Shown: positions 1 through 6,394 of the stretch, piece after piece
How the letters are laid out: each line of letters begins with the position of its first letter
How positions within the stretch are numbered: position 1 is the stretch's first letter
NCBI GenBank assembly: GCA_002403785.1
Contig: DHIM01000025.1
Location: forward strand, 19,192 to 32,913
Length of the DNA stretch: 13,722 nt
Source: Clostridium sp. UBA4746
Lineage (GTDB): Bacteria > Bacillota > Clostridia > Clostridiales > Clostridiaceae
Reading direction: 5' to 3'
Position numbers and translations under genes: made by a program
Notes under the pieces: generated by a model
What the model was told of the DNA's origin: nothing
Databases searched by the model: none
The model's input: the letters and a program-made list of their open reading frames with translations, nothing else

Positions 1-647
1 GTGGAAACACCCTTCTTTAAACAAAGACTTTTTAATACTTTATTATGAATATATGAATCGCCTAAGACAATAAACCGCTCATCTTGAAGCTCATTAAAAT
101 TGACTTCATTTTTTTTTGAAATTTGATTACTATTATTTGTACAAACCACAAATTGATCTGTTTTTAAAATAGTAGCTTTAATCATATTATCCTTTATAGG
201 AGCAATTGAACCTATTAATGCAATATCAACCTCACCAGAAACTAGTAACTTTTTCATATCTGCGGAACCTGTTTCAACAAGTTCAATATCTTCAACAAGA
301 CCACTTATATCTAACTTCTTCATAAATGGCGAAAAAAAGTAAGCACCAATCATTGGCGGTACCCCCAATTTTATTTTTGCTCCACTTATTCTTGATATTT
401 CTAGTTTTGCTTCTTTTATTTCATTGAGTACATTGTATGCTCGTTTTTTAAGGATTTCCCCAGCTTCAGTTAATGAAAGTTGTTCTTTAGACTGATTTCT
501 AATTACAAGTGTTTCTCCTAGTTCTTTTTCAATTCTATGTAGTGCCATTGTTATTGAAGGCTGCGAAACAAAAAGTATTTTTGCAGTTTTTGTGAAATTT
601 TTATTTTGACATAAATAATAAAAATATTCTAAATCTCTTATATTCAT
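1..647 (-). CDS. LysR-family regulator, MleR-like (C-terminus cut by window edge)
   Basis: Reading the minus strand from the ATG at 647-645 gives an open frame of 215 codons that runs off the left edge, so the C-terminal third is not visible. Residues 1-60 form a LysR winged helix-turn-helix (MNIRDLEYFYYL, then FTKTAKILFVSQPSITMALH and LSLTEAG), followed by the linker helix to about residue 88. The effector-binding domain starts near KIKLGVPPMIGAYFF. The opening and the GVPPMIG segment resemble MleR, the malolactic regulator of lactic acid bacteria, as I remember that sequence. AAGGAG (662-657) is well placed before the ATG. The gene lies downstream of the malic enzyme on the same strand with a terminator between, so it probably has its own promoter. 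Inference: a malate-responsive activator of the neighbouring enzyme and its former transporter. LysR family is certain; the ligand is inferred. Confidence 0.93.
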   Translation of the reverse strand, partial: MNIRDLEYFYYLCQNKNFTKTAKILFVSQPSITMALHRIEKELGETLVIRNQSKEQLSLTEAGEILKKRAYNVLNEIKEAKLEISRISGAKIKLGVPPMIGAYFFSPFMKKLDISGLVEDIELVETGSADMKKLLVSGEVDIALIGSIAPIKDNMIKATILKTDQFVVCTNNSNQISKKNEVNFNELQDERFIVLGDSYIHNKVLKSLCLKKGVS

Positions 648-670
648 TTATCACTACTCCTTAATAAACG

Positions 671-699
671 AGCATACACTATTAATTTATAATAAGCAA
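671..699 (-). promoter_or_regulatory. Candidate promoter of the LysR gene
   Basis: On the minus strand TTGCTT (699-694) is separated by 17 bp from TATGCT (676-671), matching the -35/-10 consensus only partly. The predicted start would give a leader of under 20 nt before AAGGAG and the LysR ATG. It lies just after the malic enzyme terminator, where a separate promoter would be expected. Weak call. Confidence 0.35.
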
Positions 700-716
700 A
701 TAATGTGCCAAATTAA

Positions 717-749
717 AAATTACTATAGAAATAATTTCTATAGTAATTT
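717..749 (-). terminator. Rho-independent terminator of the malic enzyme gene
   Basis: A perfect 15-bp inverted repeat (717-731 with 735-749, loop of 3 nt) begins 9 nt after the malic enzyme stop codon. On the minus strand it is followed by a short T run (ATTTTTAA). The stem is AT-rich, so termination may be partial, allowing some read-through into the LysR gene. The arms contain CTATAG, similar to the half-sites of the dyad at 2966-2980, so a second role as a regulator binding site cannot be excluded. Confidence 0.7.
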
Positions 750-757
750 AGTAAATC

Positions 758-2389
758 TTATTTATAAATTGGATCCCATATATTATCTTCCACTGCCTTT
801 TTAGCATCTTTAATCTCTATGCGATTTAACCCCTCTTTAATTGCTTGCTTCACCACAGCTATTGCCACAAGTTTTGATGCTTCTCTAAGTTTTTCAACTG
901 ATGGTAAAATTGCAGCTCCAGTCTTTGAAAAGTCTTGAAGAGAAGCAATACCGTGAGCAGCTGCAGATAACATTCCATCGGATACAGTTTTAGCTTTTGC
1001 AACTATTATACCTAGACCTAAACCAGGGTACAAAAGTGCATTATTAGCCTGACCAATAGTATATGTTATCCCATTATGTTCTATTGGTTCAGACGGACTT
1101 CCAGTTACTACCAATGCGCGACCATCTGTCCAATTTATTAAGTCCGTAGCTTTTGCTTCCGCAAGTTTCGTGGGATTTGAAATAGGCATAATAGCAGGTT
1201 TTTCATTTAACTCTGCCATTTTTCTTATGGCTTTTTCTGTGAAAGCACCGTATACTCCAGAAGTCCCAATAAGCACTGTGGGTTTAACAACCGCAATTAT
1301 ATCTGCAAGATCTGTAAGTGGTTTTGCAAATTCCCCTTTTGCTCTTGCATATTTCTTTTGACCCTCAGTAAGATTATCCATATCTTCAGTAATAAGACCA
1401 AAACGGTCAACAAGATAGAACTGCTTTATTGCTTTTTCATAAGTTAATCCACTTTGTATTTTTTCAAGAAATATCTGATCTGATACACCAACACCCGCAG
1501 TACCACCACCAAAAACTAATATTTTGTGATCTTTAATTGGTATACCAGTTACTTCAGCAATTGCACTCATTGCTGACACCATCATAACTCCAGTTCCCTG
1601 TATATCATCGTTAAATGTACAAATTTTTGATCTGTATTTTTCAAGAATAGCACTTGCGTTTCCACGCCCAAGGTCTTCCCAATGAAGAAGTACTTCAGGA
1701 AATAGATCAATAGATATTTTCACAAATTCATCTATAAAATCATAGTATTTTTCTCCAGTAACTCTTTTGTGTTTATTTCCTATATAGAGCGGATCATTTA
1801 AAAGTGTCTCGTTATTTGTTCCAGAATCTATTACTATAGGAAGAACATTTTTAGGATTAACACCTGCAGCTACTGTATATACGGCAAGTTTTCCTATAGC
1901 TATGTCAACTCCCTGGACACCCCAATCACCTATTCCAAGTACTCCTTCACCATCGGTAACAACAATCATTTTTATTTCATCAAGATCTTTTAAAGAATTC
2001 TCTATAGATTTTTTAATATCATCAGGATGATCCATTGAAAGAAAAACAGCATCCTTTGGAGTATCATAGATTTTTGAGTAGTTTATTACTGCGTCACCTA
2101 TAGTTGGAGTATATATTATAGGAAGAAATTCCGTAATATGTTTACCTATAACGTAGCAGAAAAGCGTTTTATTAGTATCATATAAATTCATAAGATAATT
2201 ACGTTTTTCTAATTTATCTTCAAAATTTTTAGTTCTTTGATAAATTATCTGTTCTTGCTGCTCAATAGTTCGTACAGCGTTTGGTAATAATCCTGTAAGT
2301 TCATACTTTTTTCTTTCATCTTCTGTAAAAGCAGTTCCTTTGTTAAAAAAAGGATTTCTTAATAATTCTTGACCTTTTAAATTTATCAT
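758..2389 (-). CDS. NAD-type malic enzyme (malic/malolactic enzyme family)
   Basis: 543 residues, the usual size for the large malic enzymes, which oxidatively decarboxylate L-malate to pyruvate and CO2 with NAD(P)+ and a divalent metal in the cytoplasm. Visible motifs: YTPTIGDA with the catalytic Tyr at 93; GKLAVYT with the catalytic Lys at 167; metal ligands in HWEDLGRGNA (E238, D239) and FNDDIQGTG (D262); Rossmann loop VFGGGTAGVGVSDQ at about 292-305. The C-terminal half (PISNPTKLAEAKA, WTDGRALVVTGSP) is very like lactococcal malolactic enzyme as I recall it, but the YTPTIG motif is the malic-enzyme form, so malic enzyme is preferred; a malolactic reaction (malate to lactate) remains possible. 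Start choice: a longer frame opens with GTG at 2398, but AAAGGAG (2404-2398) overlaps that GTG and sits 8 nt before the ATG at 2389. The gene follows a decayed transporter and precedes an MleR-like regulator. Confidence 0.95.
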   Translation of the reverse strand: MINLKGQELLRNPFFNKGTAFTEDERKKYELTGLLPNAVRTIEQQEQIIYQRTKNFEDKLEKRNYLMNLYDTNKTLFCYVIGKHITEFLPIIYTPTIGDAVINYSKIYDTPKDAVFLSMDHPDDIKKSIENSLKDLDEIKMIVVTDGEGVLGIGDWGVQGVDIAIGKLAVYTVAAGVNPKNVLPIVIDSGTNNETLLNDPLYIGNKHKRVTGEKYYDFIDEFVKISIDLFPEVLLHWEDLGRGNASAILEKYRSKICTFNDDIQGTGVMMVSAMSAIAEVTGIPIKDHKILVFGGGTAGVGVSDQIFLEKIQSGLTYEKAIKQFYLVDRFGLITEDMDNLTEGQKKYARAKGEFAKPLTDLADIIAVVKPTVLIGTSGVYGAFTEKAIRKMAELNEKPAIMPISNPTKLAEAKATDLINWTDGRALVVTGSPSEPIEHNGITYTIGQANNALLYPGLGLGIIVAKAKTVSDGMLSAAAHGIASLQDFSKTGAAILPSVEKLREASKLVAIAVVKQAIKEGLNRIEIKDAKKAVEDNIWDPIYK

Positions 2390-2412
2390 TCCTAACACTC
2401 CTTTAATATCTA

Positions 2413-2430
2413 GTGTACCATTTTGTACAC
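2413..2430. promoter_or_regulatory. Palindrome in the malic enzyme leader (operator candidate)
   Basis: GTGTAC and GTACAC form a perfect 6-bp inverted repeat with a 6-bp spacer. The dyad lies 24 bp upstream of the malic enzyme ATG, just before its ribosome binding site, and is GC-richer than its surroundings. The position suits a repressor site or a small leader hairpin. I do not recognise the cognate regulator. Confidence 0.4.
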
Positions 2431-2465
2431 GAATTAATTTTACTTGTTTTATATATATGGATATA

Positions 2466-2913
2466 TTAATACACGCCTATGATTTTCCACCATATAGAAC
2501 CGACTCCAAACCATATTATAAAGTAAAGTGGATTAGCAGCCATTGCGGTCAAAAACATTAAATTTATATGCAATTCTTTTACCTAATCCCGTTTTTATAA
2601 AACCTCTTGAAATAAAGAATGCAATAACTATAAGCCAAATGCTGCTCTCACTGAAACCAGAAAGATAAGTATTTATATCCGTTGTACCTACCAACGTAGA
2701 AATTGTTAGACCTATTATAGCTACTCCTCCAATAGGCAGAGGCTTTAATATTCATCCTAGAATTGTTGCAATGAAAATTGCTAACATATGCCATGCAACT
2801 AGCTTTACCCCTAATAGAATAGGAATAACCCATATTATAGCACCTACAATAATAGCTGCAAATATTTTTATGTACATATTTGATACTAGTGATTTCTGCG
2901 AACTATTATTCAT
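2466..2913 (-). pseudogene. Decayed DASS-family dicarboxylate/citrate transporter
   Basis: The ATG at 2913-2911 has a usable ribosome binding site (AAAGGCG) and opens a membrane protein that stops at codon 54 (TGA, 2754-2752). In the same frame the translation continues with text typical of the DASS/SLC13 (CitT-like) family: LKPLPIGGVAIIGLTISTLV, then LSGFSESSIWLIVIAFFISR and GFIKTGLGKRIAYKF. Around 2555 the frame must shift by one to read FLTAMAANPL, a mid-protein DASS motif. This runs straight into YFIIWFGVGSIWWKIIGVY, the usual DASS C-terminus, with a stop at 2468-2466. About 145 residues remain of a family that is normally 450-500, so at least two large internal deletions, one nonsense change and one frameshift are present. 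It probably once imported malate or a related diacid for the adjacent enzyme. It cannot make a working carrier. Confidence 0.9.
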
Positions 2914-2945
2914 AATTAAAACGCCTTTCTTTTATCTTTAACTTT

Positions 2946-2974
2946 ATTATACATTTATATTTTTTCTATAAGAA
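2946..2974 (-). promoter_or_regulatory. Candidate promoter of the transporter/malic enzyme unit
   Basis: On the minus strand a consensus TATAAT (2951-2946) lies 17 bp from a weak -35, TTCTTA (2974-2969). The predicted start point is near 2939, about 25 nt before the transporter ATG. A good -10 with a poor -35 is the usual form of an activator-dependent promoter, which fits the LysR-type dyads overlapping and upstream of it. Confidence 0.55.
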
Positions 2975-2980
2975 ATATAG
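2966..2980. promoter_or_regulatory. LysR-type dyad overlapping the -35 (activation-site candidate)
   Basis: CTATA and TATAG flank a 5-bp spacer, giving a 15-bp dyad that fits the T-N11-A rule for LysR-type regulators. It is centred about 34 bp upstream of the predicted start and overlaps the weak -35, where LysR activation sites usually lie. The regulator would be the MleR-like protein encoded at 1-647; this is inference. Confidence 0.5.
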
Positions 2981-2990
2981 ATTATTTATA

Positions 2991-3015
2991 GTGTTATAAA
3001 TTTTATTTATAACAC
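2991..3015. promoter_or_regulatory. Strong dyad upstream of the promoter (LysR recognition-site candidate)
   Basis: GTGTTATAAA and TTTATAACAC form a perfect 10-bp inverted repeat around a 5-bp centre, and the central 13 bp obey T-N11-A. The centre is about 64 bp upstream of the predicted start, the classical place for the high-affinity LysR recognition site. No gene ends nearby and no T run follows, so a terminator is unlikely. Confidence 0.55.
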
Positions 3016-3135
3016 ATCAAATAATACTACTCTTGTATAATCAAGCAATAACCATGGCATTTGCCAGGTAAACTAATACTATTTAAGAGACATCATTAAA
3101 AGTTTTCTGAATCTTAATGTGAAATTAATATTCCT

Positions 3136-3163
3136 TTAACAATAAGATGTTATTATTTATATA
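3136..3163 (+). promoter_or_regulatory. Candidate promoter of the 27-residue peptide gene
   Basis: TTAACA (3136-3141) and TATATA (3158-3163) are 16 bp apart on the plus strand, with a predicted start near 3170. The leader would be very short before the GGGAG ribosome binding site at about 3170-3175. In such AT-rich DNA this match could be chance. Confidence 0.35.
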
Positions 3164-3183
3164 AGACGAAGGGAGTGAATTTA

Positions 3184-3267
3184 ATGAGTAATAAAAATGT
3201 AAATATAATTAGTAAAGATGTTATTGATGAATGTCTTGCTGATTCCATAGAAAAAGCAGGCAAATAA
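3184..3267 (+). CDS. Possible 27-residue peptide, unknown function
   Basis: A short plus-strand frame starts at ATG 3184 with a good ribosome binding site (GGGAG, spacing about 8 nt) and stops with TAA at 3265-3267. It is immediately followed by a strong terminator, and a candidate promoter lies just upstream, so it looks like a free-standing transcription unit. The product begins MSNKNVNIISKDV and ends DSIEKAGK; it is hydrophilic, has one Cys (in DECLAD), and has no signal peptide or membrane segment. I do not recognise a family. Its last three sense codons lie inside the hairpin stem at 3256-3313. Alternatives: a small regulatory RNA with a chance frame, or the surviving start of a larger deleted gene. 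Confidence 0.45.
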   Translation: MSNKNVNIISKDVIDECLADSIEKAGK

Positions 3268-3313
3268 AAAAGAAGTCTTACATTATTAATGTTAGACTTC
3301 TTTTTTTGCCTGC
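3256..3313. terminator. Long bidirectional terminator hairpin
   Basis: An 11-bp stem (3268-3278 with 3294-3304) is extended by a perfect 9-bp outer stem, GCAGGCAAA (3256-3264) with TTTGCCTGC (3305-3313), broken only by a 3-nt bulge made of the peptide gene's stop region. The inner loop can pair by a further 4 bp. Runs of A before and T after the core let it terminate in both directions: the peptide gene on the plus strand and the Cys-rich gene, whose stop is at 3366, on the minus strand. Confidence 0.85.
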
Positions 3314-3365
3314 AACTTTTTAATTTATCATCAAATCAATACTTACGTTTCGTCCATTGCGCTCT

Positions 3366-3506
3366 TTAATTTATAAATACTACTTCATTACAGTTCTTGC
3401 AAACTAATATTAAAGTAGGCTCCTCACAGGTTTTAAATTCATATTTTTCAATTGTCTTATCAGTTTTTATATCTTCTACATTACCACACTTACAAATTAA
3501 TTTCAT
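3366..3506 (-). CDS. 46-residue Cys-rich (zinc-ribbon-like) protein
   Basis: The ATG at 3506-3504 is preceded by a near-perfect ribosome binding site, AGGAGGG (3518-3512), and an extended -10 promoter lies about 35 bp further upstream. The product has a CKCG knuckle at residues 5-8 and a CKNC pair at 36-39, with an extra Cys at 27. This spacing would suit one bound zinc ion in a small zinc-ribbon fold. There is no signal peptide, so it is probably cytoplasmic. Small orphan Cys-rich proteins of this kind are common in clostridia, and I cannot assign a role. The gene converges on the peptide gene and shares its bidirectional terminator. Strong expression signals make a chance frame unlikely. 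Confidence 0.75.
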   Translation of the reverse strand: MKLICKCGNVEDIKTDKTIEKYEFKTCEEPTLILVCKNCNEVVFIN

Positions 3507-3539
3507 CTTGTCCCTCCTACTAAGCTGCTTGCTTCTTCC

Positions 3540-3568
3540 ATTATACCATAATTTGGTAATATTTGTTA
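3540..3568 (-). promoter_or_regulatory. Extended -10 promoter of the Cys-rich gene
   Basis: The minus strand has TGGTATAAT, a perfect TATAAT (3545-3540) with a TGn extension, which compensates for a poor -35 (TAACAA, 3568-3563, 17-bp spacer). TACCA and TGGTA flank the AATTA just upstream as a small inverted repeat, a possible operator. The leader to the ATG would be about 25 nt. Confidence 0.6.
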
Positions 3569-3607
3569 TAACTGTGATAACTTTTTGTAAAATATGATAA
3601 ATTAATT

Positions 3608-3627
3608 ATAATGCTCCTATGCATTAT
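3608..3627 (-). terminator. Weak hairpin after the transglutaminase-like gene
   Basis: ATAATGC and GCATTAT form a 7-bp stem with a 6-nt loop, starting 9 nt downstream of the stop codon. The following minus-strand sequence is AT-rich (AATTAATTTAT) but lacks a solid T run, so it is a weak terminator candidate. Confidence 0.4.
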
Positions 3628-3636
3628 TGCCTTCTC

Positions 3637-4836
3637 CTACTTATTCCTTATTGATATTGCAGATGATTGTAGTTTATTCACCGATTTCCTAGTGACGTAA
3701 AGATACTTAGCACTTGTTTTGGTTATAACCCATAAAGATGAATATCCCTTTTTCACTGTTACTCTTGATATTGCTTTGACGCCTTTTGTTGCAACTGGAT
3801 TAGCTGTATACACAGTAATTATATCTCCTTTTATCAGTCCTTTTACGTATAATCGACCTTTTGAAACTGACATATTACGTGCCACTACTGATGCACTTTT
3901 AGCAACTGTGGCTACTACGGGCCGAGAAGGTGATAATGATAATTTAGGGACAACTACATCATTAGACTCAATATATGACTTAGCAGCAACTGGATACAAT
4001 TCATTATTCCAAACATGACTAGGCTTTATTTGAGCATCACTACGCAAAGAATAGTTTACAAATACTCTTCCACTTATGTCTGGTAATGGATCATTCCAAG
4101 TTGTGTCTAGGTGATACCACTTTTCTGCCACTTTTACCATATTCCAAGCATGATTACCACCAGCAAATCCAATAACTATTCTGGACTCTACACCTGCGTC
4201 TGTAAGCATTCTGTAAGCTAGTAAAGAATAACCCATGCATTTGCTTTTCCCACTTCCGAGTAGTGCTGCATATGCTGTGTTATTTTTATTATTGTAAGAA
4301 ATATCATAAGCTACCTTCTTACAAATATATGCATTTATAGCCTTTACTCTTTGTCCCTCAGTCATACTTGGTATTATTATTTGACTTAAGACCTCTTTAA
4401 CTTTTACTTTTACATCAGCTACTTGCTTTGCGGTCTCTGTATAATTAAATCCGTAAGTTAAAGAGAAATGTTTATTAGCTGAAGTCGGTGTCGAAGCTCC
4501 ATCATAATGATAACCCTTTAGTAGATTTTTCTCGTAATCACTGCCTGCTGTTTTTGCAGCTGTTGTTATTACTTCAAGCAAAAACGCACTGTAGTTTGGA
4601 ATAGTTTCAGATCCCTTATAACTTATATTGAGAGTATCCTCTCTATGCGCAAGTGCATAAGCTACCCTAGCTCTAAACGCAGTAATAGTTGTTACAGTAT
4701 ACAGTGGTGATTTAGTAGATTTACTTGTCGAACCAGTTTGAGCCGCTTGTACTAAAGGCCCAATAGTCGAAGCTGTTATACTCATCGCTAAAGCTAACGC
4801 CAATAATATTTTACTTATTTTATAATTATTTAACAT
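3637..4836 (-). CDS. Secreted transglutaminase-like (papain-fold) protein
   Basis: 399 residues. The N-terminus is a signal peptide: NNYKISK, a hydrophobic stretch at about 9-27, and a likely cleavage after VQA (residue 31), so the protein should be exported. A transglutaminase-core domain spans about 155-275 with the catalytic triad visible: Cys200 in SGKSKCMGYS, His229 in GGNHAWNMV and Asp244 in YHLDTTWNDP. In bacteria this fold covers proteases, peptide cyclotransferases and cross-linkers, so the reaction cannot be named; a wall- or surface-directed cysteine protease or transferase is likely. Residues about 300-399 are Ser/Val/Lys-rich and look like a beta-rich module, with no LPXTG anchor. 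The ribosome binding site AAGGAGG is well placed before the ATG at 4836. It follows the HPP-like gene on the same strand after 220 bp with no clear terminator between them. Confidence 0.88.
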   Translation of the reverse strand: MLNNYKISKILLALALAMSITASTIGPLVQAAQTGSTSKSTKSPLYTVTTITAFRARVAYALAHREDTLNISYKGSETIPNYSAFLLEVITTAAKTAGSDYEKNLLKGYHYDGASTPTSANKHFSLTYGFNYTETAKQVADVKVKVKEVLSQIIIPSMTEGQRVKAINAYICKKVAYDISYNNKNNTAYAALLGSGKSKCMGYSLLAYRMLTDAGVESRIVIGFAGGNHAWNMVKVAEKWYHLDTTWNDPLPDISGRVFVNYSLRSDAQIKPSHVWNNELYPVAAKSYIESNDVVVPKLSLSPSRPVVATVAKSASVVARNMSVSKGRLYVKGLIKGDIITVYTANPVATKGVKAISRVTVKKGYSSLWVITKTSAKYLYVTRKSVNKLQSSAISIRNK

Positions 4837-4999
4837 AAAAACCCCTCCTTCACTTTATGACCATGAAAAAGATACCACCTTTAATTTATATCAAATAAAT
4901 AACAAAAATCATAACCTGCTTAATTCTTATAAATTATAACTAGTGTTATTTTCCCAATTGTTTATTAACTTAATATAAGTATATCATAAGCAATTACAA

Positions 5000-5028
5000 A
5001 TTATAGCAACAAATTATCAATAACACAA
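5000..5028 (-). promoter_or_regulatory. Candidate promoter for the transglutaminase-like gene
   Basis: TTGTGT (5028-5023) and a perfect TATAAT (5005-5000) are 17 bp apart on the minus strand, in the 220-bp gap upstream of the gene. The leader would be about 160 nt. I found no recognisable riboswitch in it. Confidence 0.4.
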
Positions 5029-5056
5029 ATTAAACATTTCATCCATTCAATTACTG

Positions 5057-6037
5057 TTAGTTATTTTTATCCTTATCCATGCCGTGATACCCCTTCCATT
5101 TTGATACTGGAAGTTTTTTAAACCAAGATAAATTAATCAGTAAAAATATAACACTCCCAGCTATAACCTGCCCTGGATATGTCCATAAATTATTAACTGG
5201 TATAATCATCGGCAACAAAGTAATAGCTGCTGCAGGTGGAAATGAAAATCGTAAAAAATGGAAAACAAGCAAAATACATACCATAGACACTACAGCTGAA
5301 ATCCAAATGGGCCAATGTAAAAAATAATAGATGAAGTATAGCCATATAACTCCTGAAAAAGCTGCAAACACCAGTAATATAAATACTAGCCCCGTCTTTA
5401 AATGTAATTTCCCATTTGGTTTAGCAAGTTCCACAAAAGCAACTATCAAAGGCGGTGCAATAATGTAGTTCCAATGGAAATATAAAGCAACTGCTGAAAC
5501 CATCAGTATACTCATTAACAACTTAACCCAGTTTATCAATTCCTTTTGGTTGAGGTTAACTTCTCCTTTTTCGTTGAGAGTTTCCGTATACCTGTTACCG
5601 GTATTCCTTTTTGGGTCACAATTATCTATTATTTTTTTGCCAAAGGCAATTACCCCTGTAAGGATGCATACAGACAAAGGATAATACCAACTTTGAGTAT
5701 GCATGAGAATTGGAAGAATCGCCGCTGAAAAGGACGGAGACACTTCTGAGCCTATGATTTTCAACTGTAAAACAACAAGGACAAATGCGACCGCAATCAT
5801 TAAAAATGGTGGGTAGGGTAAAAATCTCGTTATAACCAATCCGGTCAAAGCCGCAATAGTTGGAGATATCCAAAAGTGAAAGCTATTATTTCCCCAAGCT
5901 GATTTTTTCATAACCCAAACACCAATGGCAAGAGCCGCAATCTCCGGGAATATAATTTCTTTTTCTCCGGTATATTCTGAAATTATACACATAGAAACGA
6001 CTAGCACTATAACTAAAGGTATAAATTGCTTCTTCAT
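5057..6037 (-). CDS. Polytopic membrane protein, HPP-family-like
   Basis: 326 residues, mostly hydrophobic, with about 10 predicted membrane segments and one hydrophilic central loop (about 133-168). PEIAALAIGVW near residues 31-41 and FPPAAAITLLPMIIP near 266-280 resemble the bacterial HPP integral membrane family, though the signature reads FPP here. The halves look related: SPSFSAAILPI...YYPLSVCILTGVI (about 100-130) aligns with FPPAAAITLLP...TYPGQVIAGSVI (about 266-297), a sign of internal duplication. Some HPP relatives are linked to nitrite or anion transport, but nothing here fixes a substrate. AGGAGAG lies at normal spacing before the ATG at 6037. The family call is moderate; membrane location is firm. 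Confidence 0.7.
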   Translation of the reverse strand: MKKQFIPLVIVLVVSMCIISEYTGEKEIIFPEIAALAIGVWVMKKSAWGNNSFHFWISPTIAALTGLVITRFLPYPPFLMIAVAFVLVVLQLKIIGSEVSPSFSAAILPILMHTQSWYYPLSVCILTGVIAFGKKIIDNCDPKRNTGNRYTETLNEKGEVNLNQKELINWVKLLMSILMVSAVALYFHWNYIIAPPLIVAFVELAKPNGKLHLKTGLVFILLVFAAFSGVIWLYFIYYFLHWPIWISAVVSMVCILLVFHFLRFSFPPAAAITLLPMIIPVNNLWTYPGQVIAGSVIFLLINLSWFKKLPVSKWKGYHGMDKDKNN

Positions 6038-6394
6038 CTTTATCTCTCCTATAATTCATCTCATAATTTTAGACTTTTCACAATATTTATTTAACATTTT
6101 TGGACATATAGCATGCTTTCCTATAACTTATTTTTTGCAAAACAGTGCATTTAAAAATATTTACTATCTAAGCCTTGGAATATCATCATTAGCTTATATA
6201 CTTACATTTCTATATTAAATAGACATATTCCTTTAAGTTTTACATAAGCAAAAAATAATTATACCTTCTAATTCGCTGAATTCGATTAGAAGGTATAACC
6301 TTTTACTATAAATGAAAATCATCTATACTCTTATCTTTTATATCATCATTAATTCCAATATATATTAAAGTAACGCTAGGTAATTAGCCTTTTA
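6038..6394. other. Intergenic region between epimerase and HPP-like gene
   Basis: 357 bp with no supported gene. It holds the terminator of the polysaccharide cluster (6251-6298) and, by position, the upstream region of the HPP-like gene. I found no convincing -35/-10 pair for the latter. Frames crossing it lack ribosome binding sites and recognisable protein features. Confidence 0.6.
6251..6298 (-). terminator. Rho-independent terminator ending the polysaccharide cluster
   Basis: A perfect 14-bp stem (6259-6272 with 6285-6298), including a CCTTCT/AGAAGG core, closes a 12-nt loop. On the minus strand it is followed by ATTATTTTTTGC. It lies about 97 nt after the epimerase stop and is the strongest unidirectional terminator in the window, marking the 3' end of the cluster transcript. 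Confidence 0.88.

Noticed and set aside
2648..2833. 61-residue minus-strand frame inside the transporter remnant
   Set aside because: It is an alternative frame of the DASS pseudogene; the frame carrying recognisable transporter text is different, and this one has no family features.
3397..3597. 66-residue plus-strand hydrophobic frame
   Set aside because: It lies antisense to the Cys-rich gene and its promoter, which have clear minus-strand signals; no ribosome binding site supports the plus-strand frame.
4837..5056. AAAGGTGGTATC in the transglutaminase leader, reminiscent of a T-box or riboswitch core
   Set aside because: The rest of the T-box signature and a paired terminator/antiterminator are missing, and the gene is not an amino-acid or tRNA-charging gene.
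5925..6218. 97-residue plus-strand frame across the HPP-like gene start
   Set aside because: Antisense to a membrane-protein gene, with no ribosome binding site; the hydrophobic look is a mirror effect of the opposite strand.
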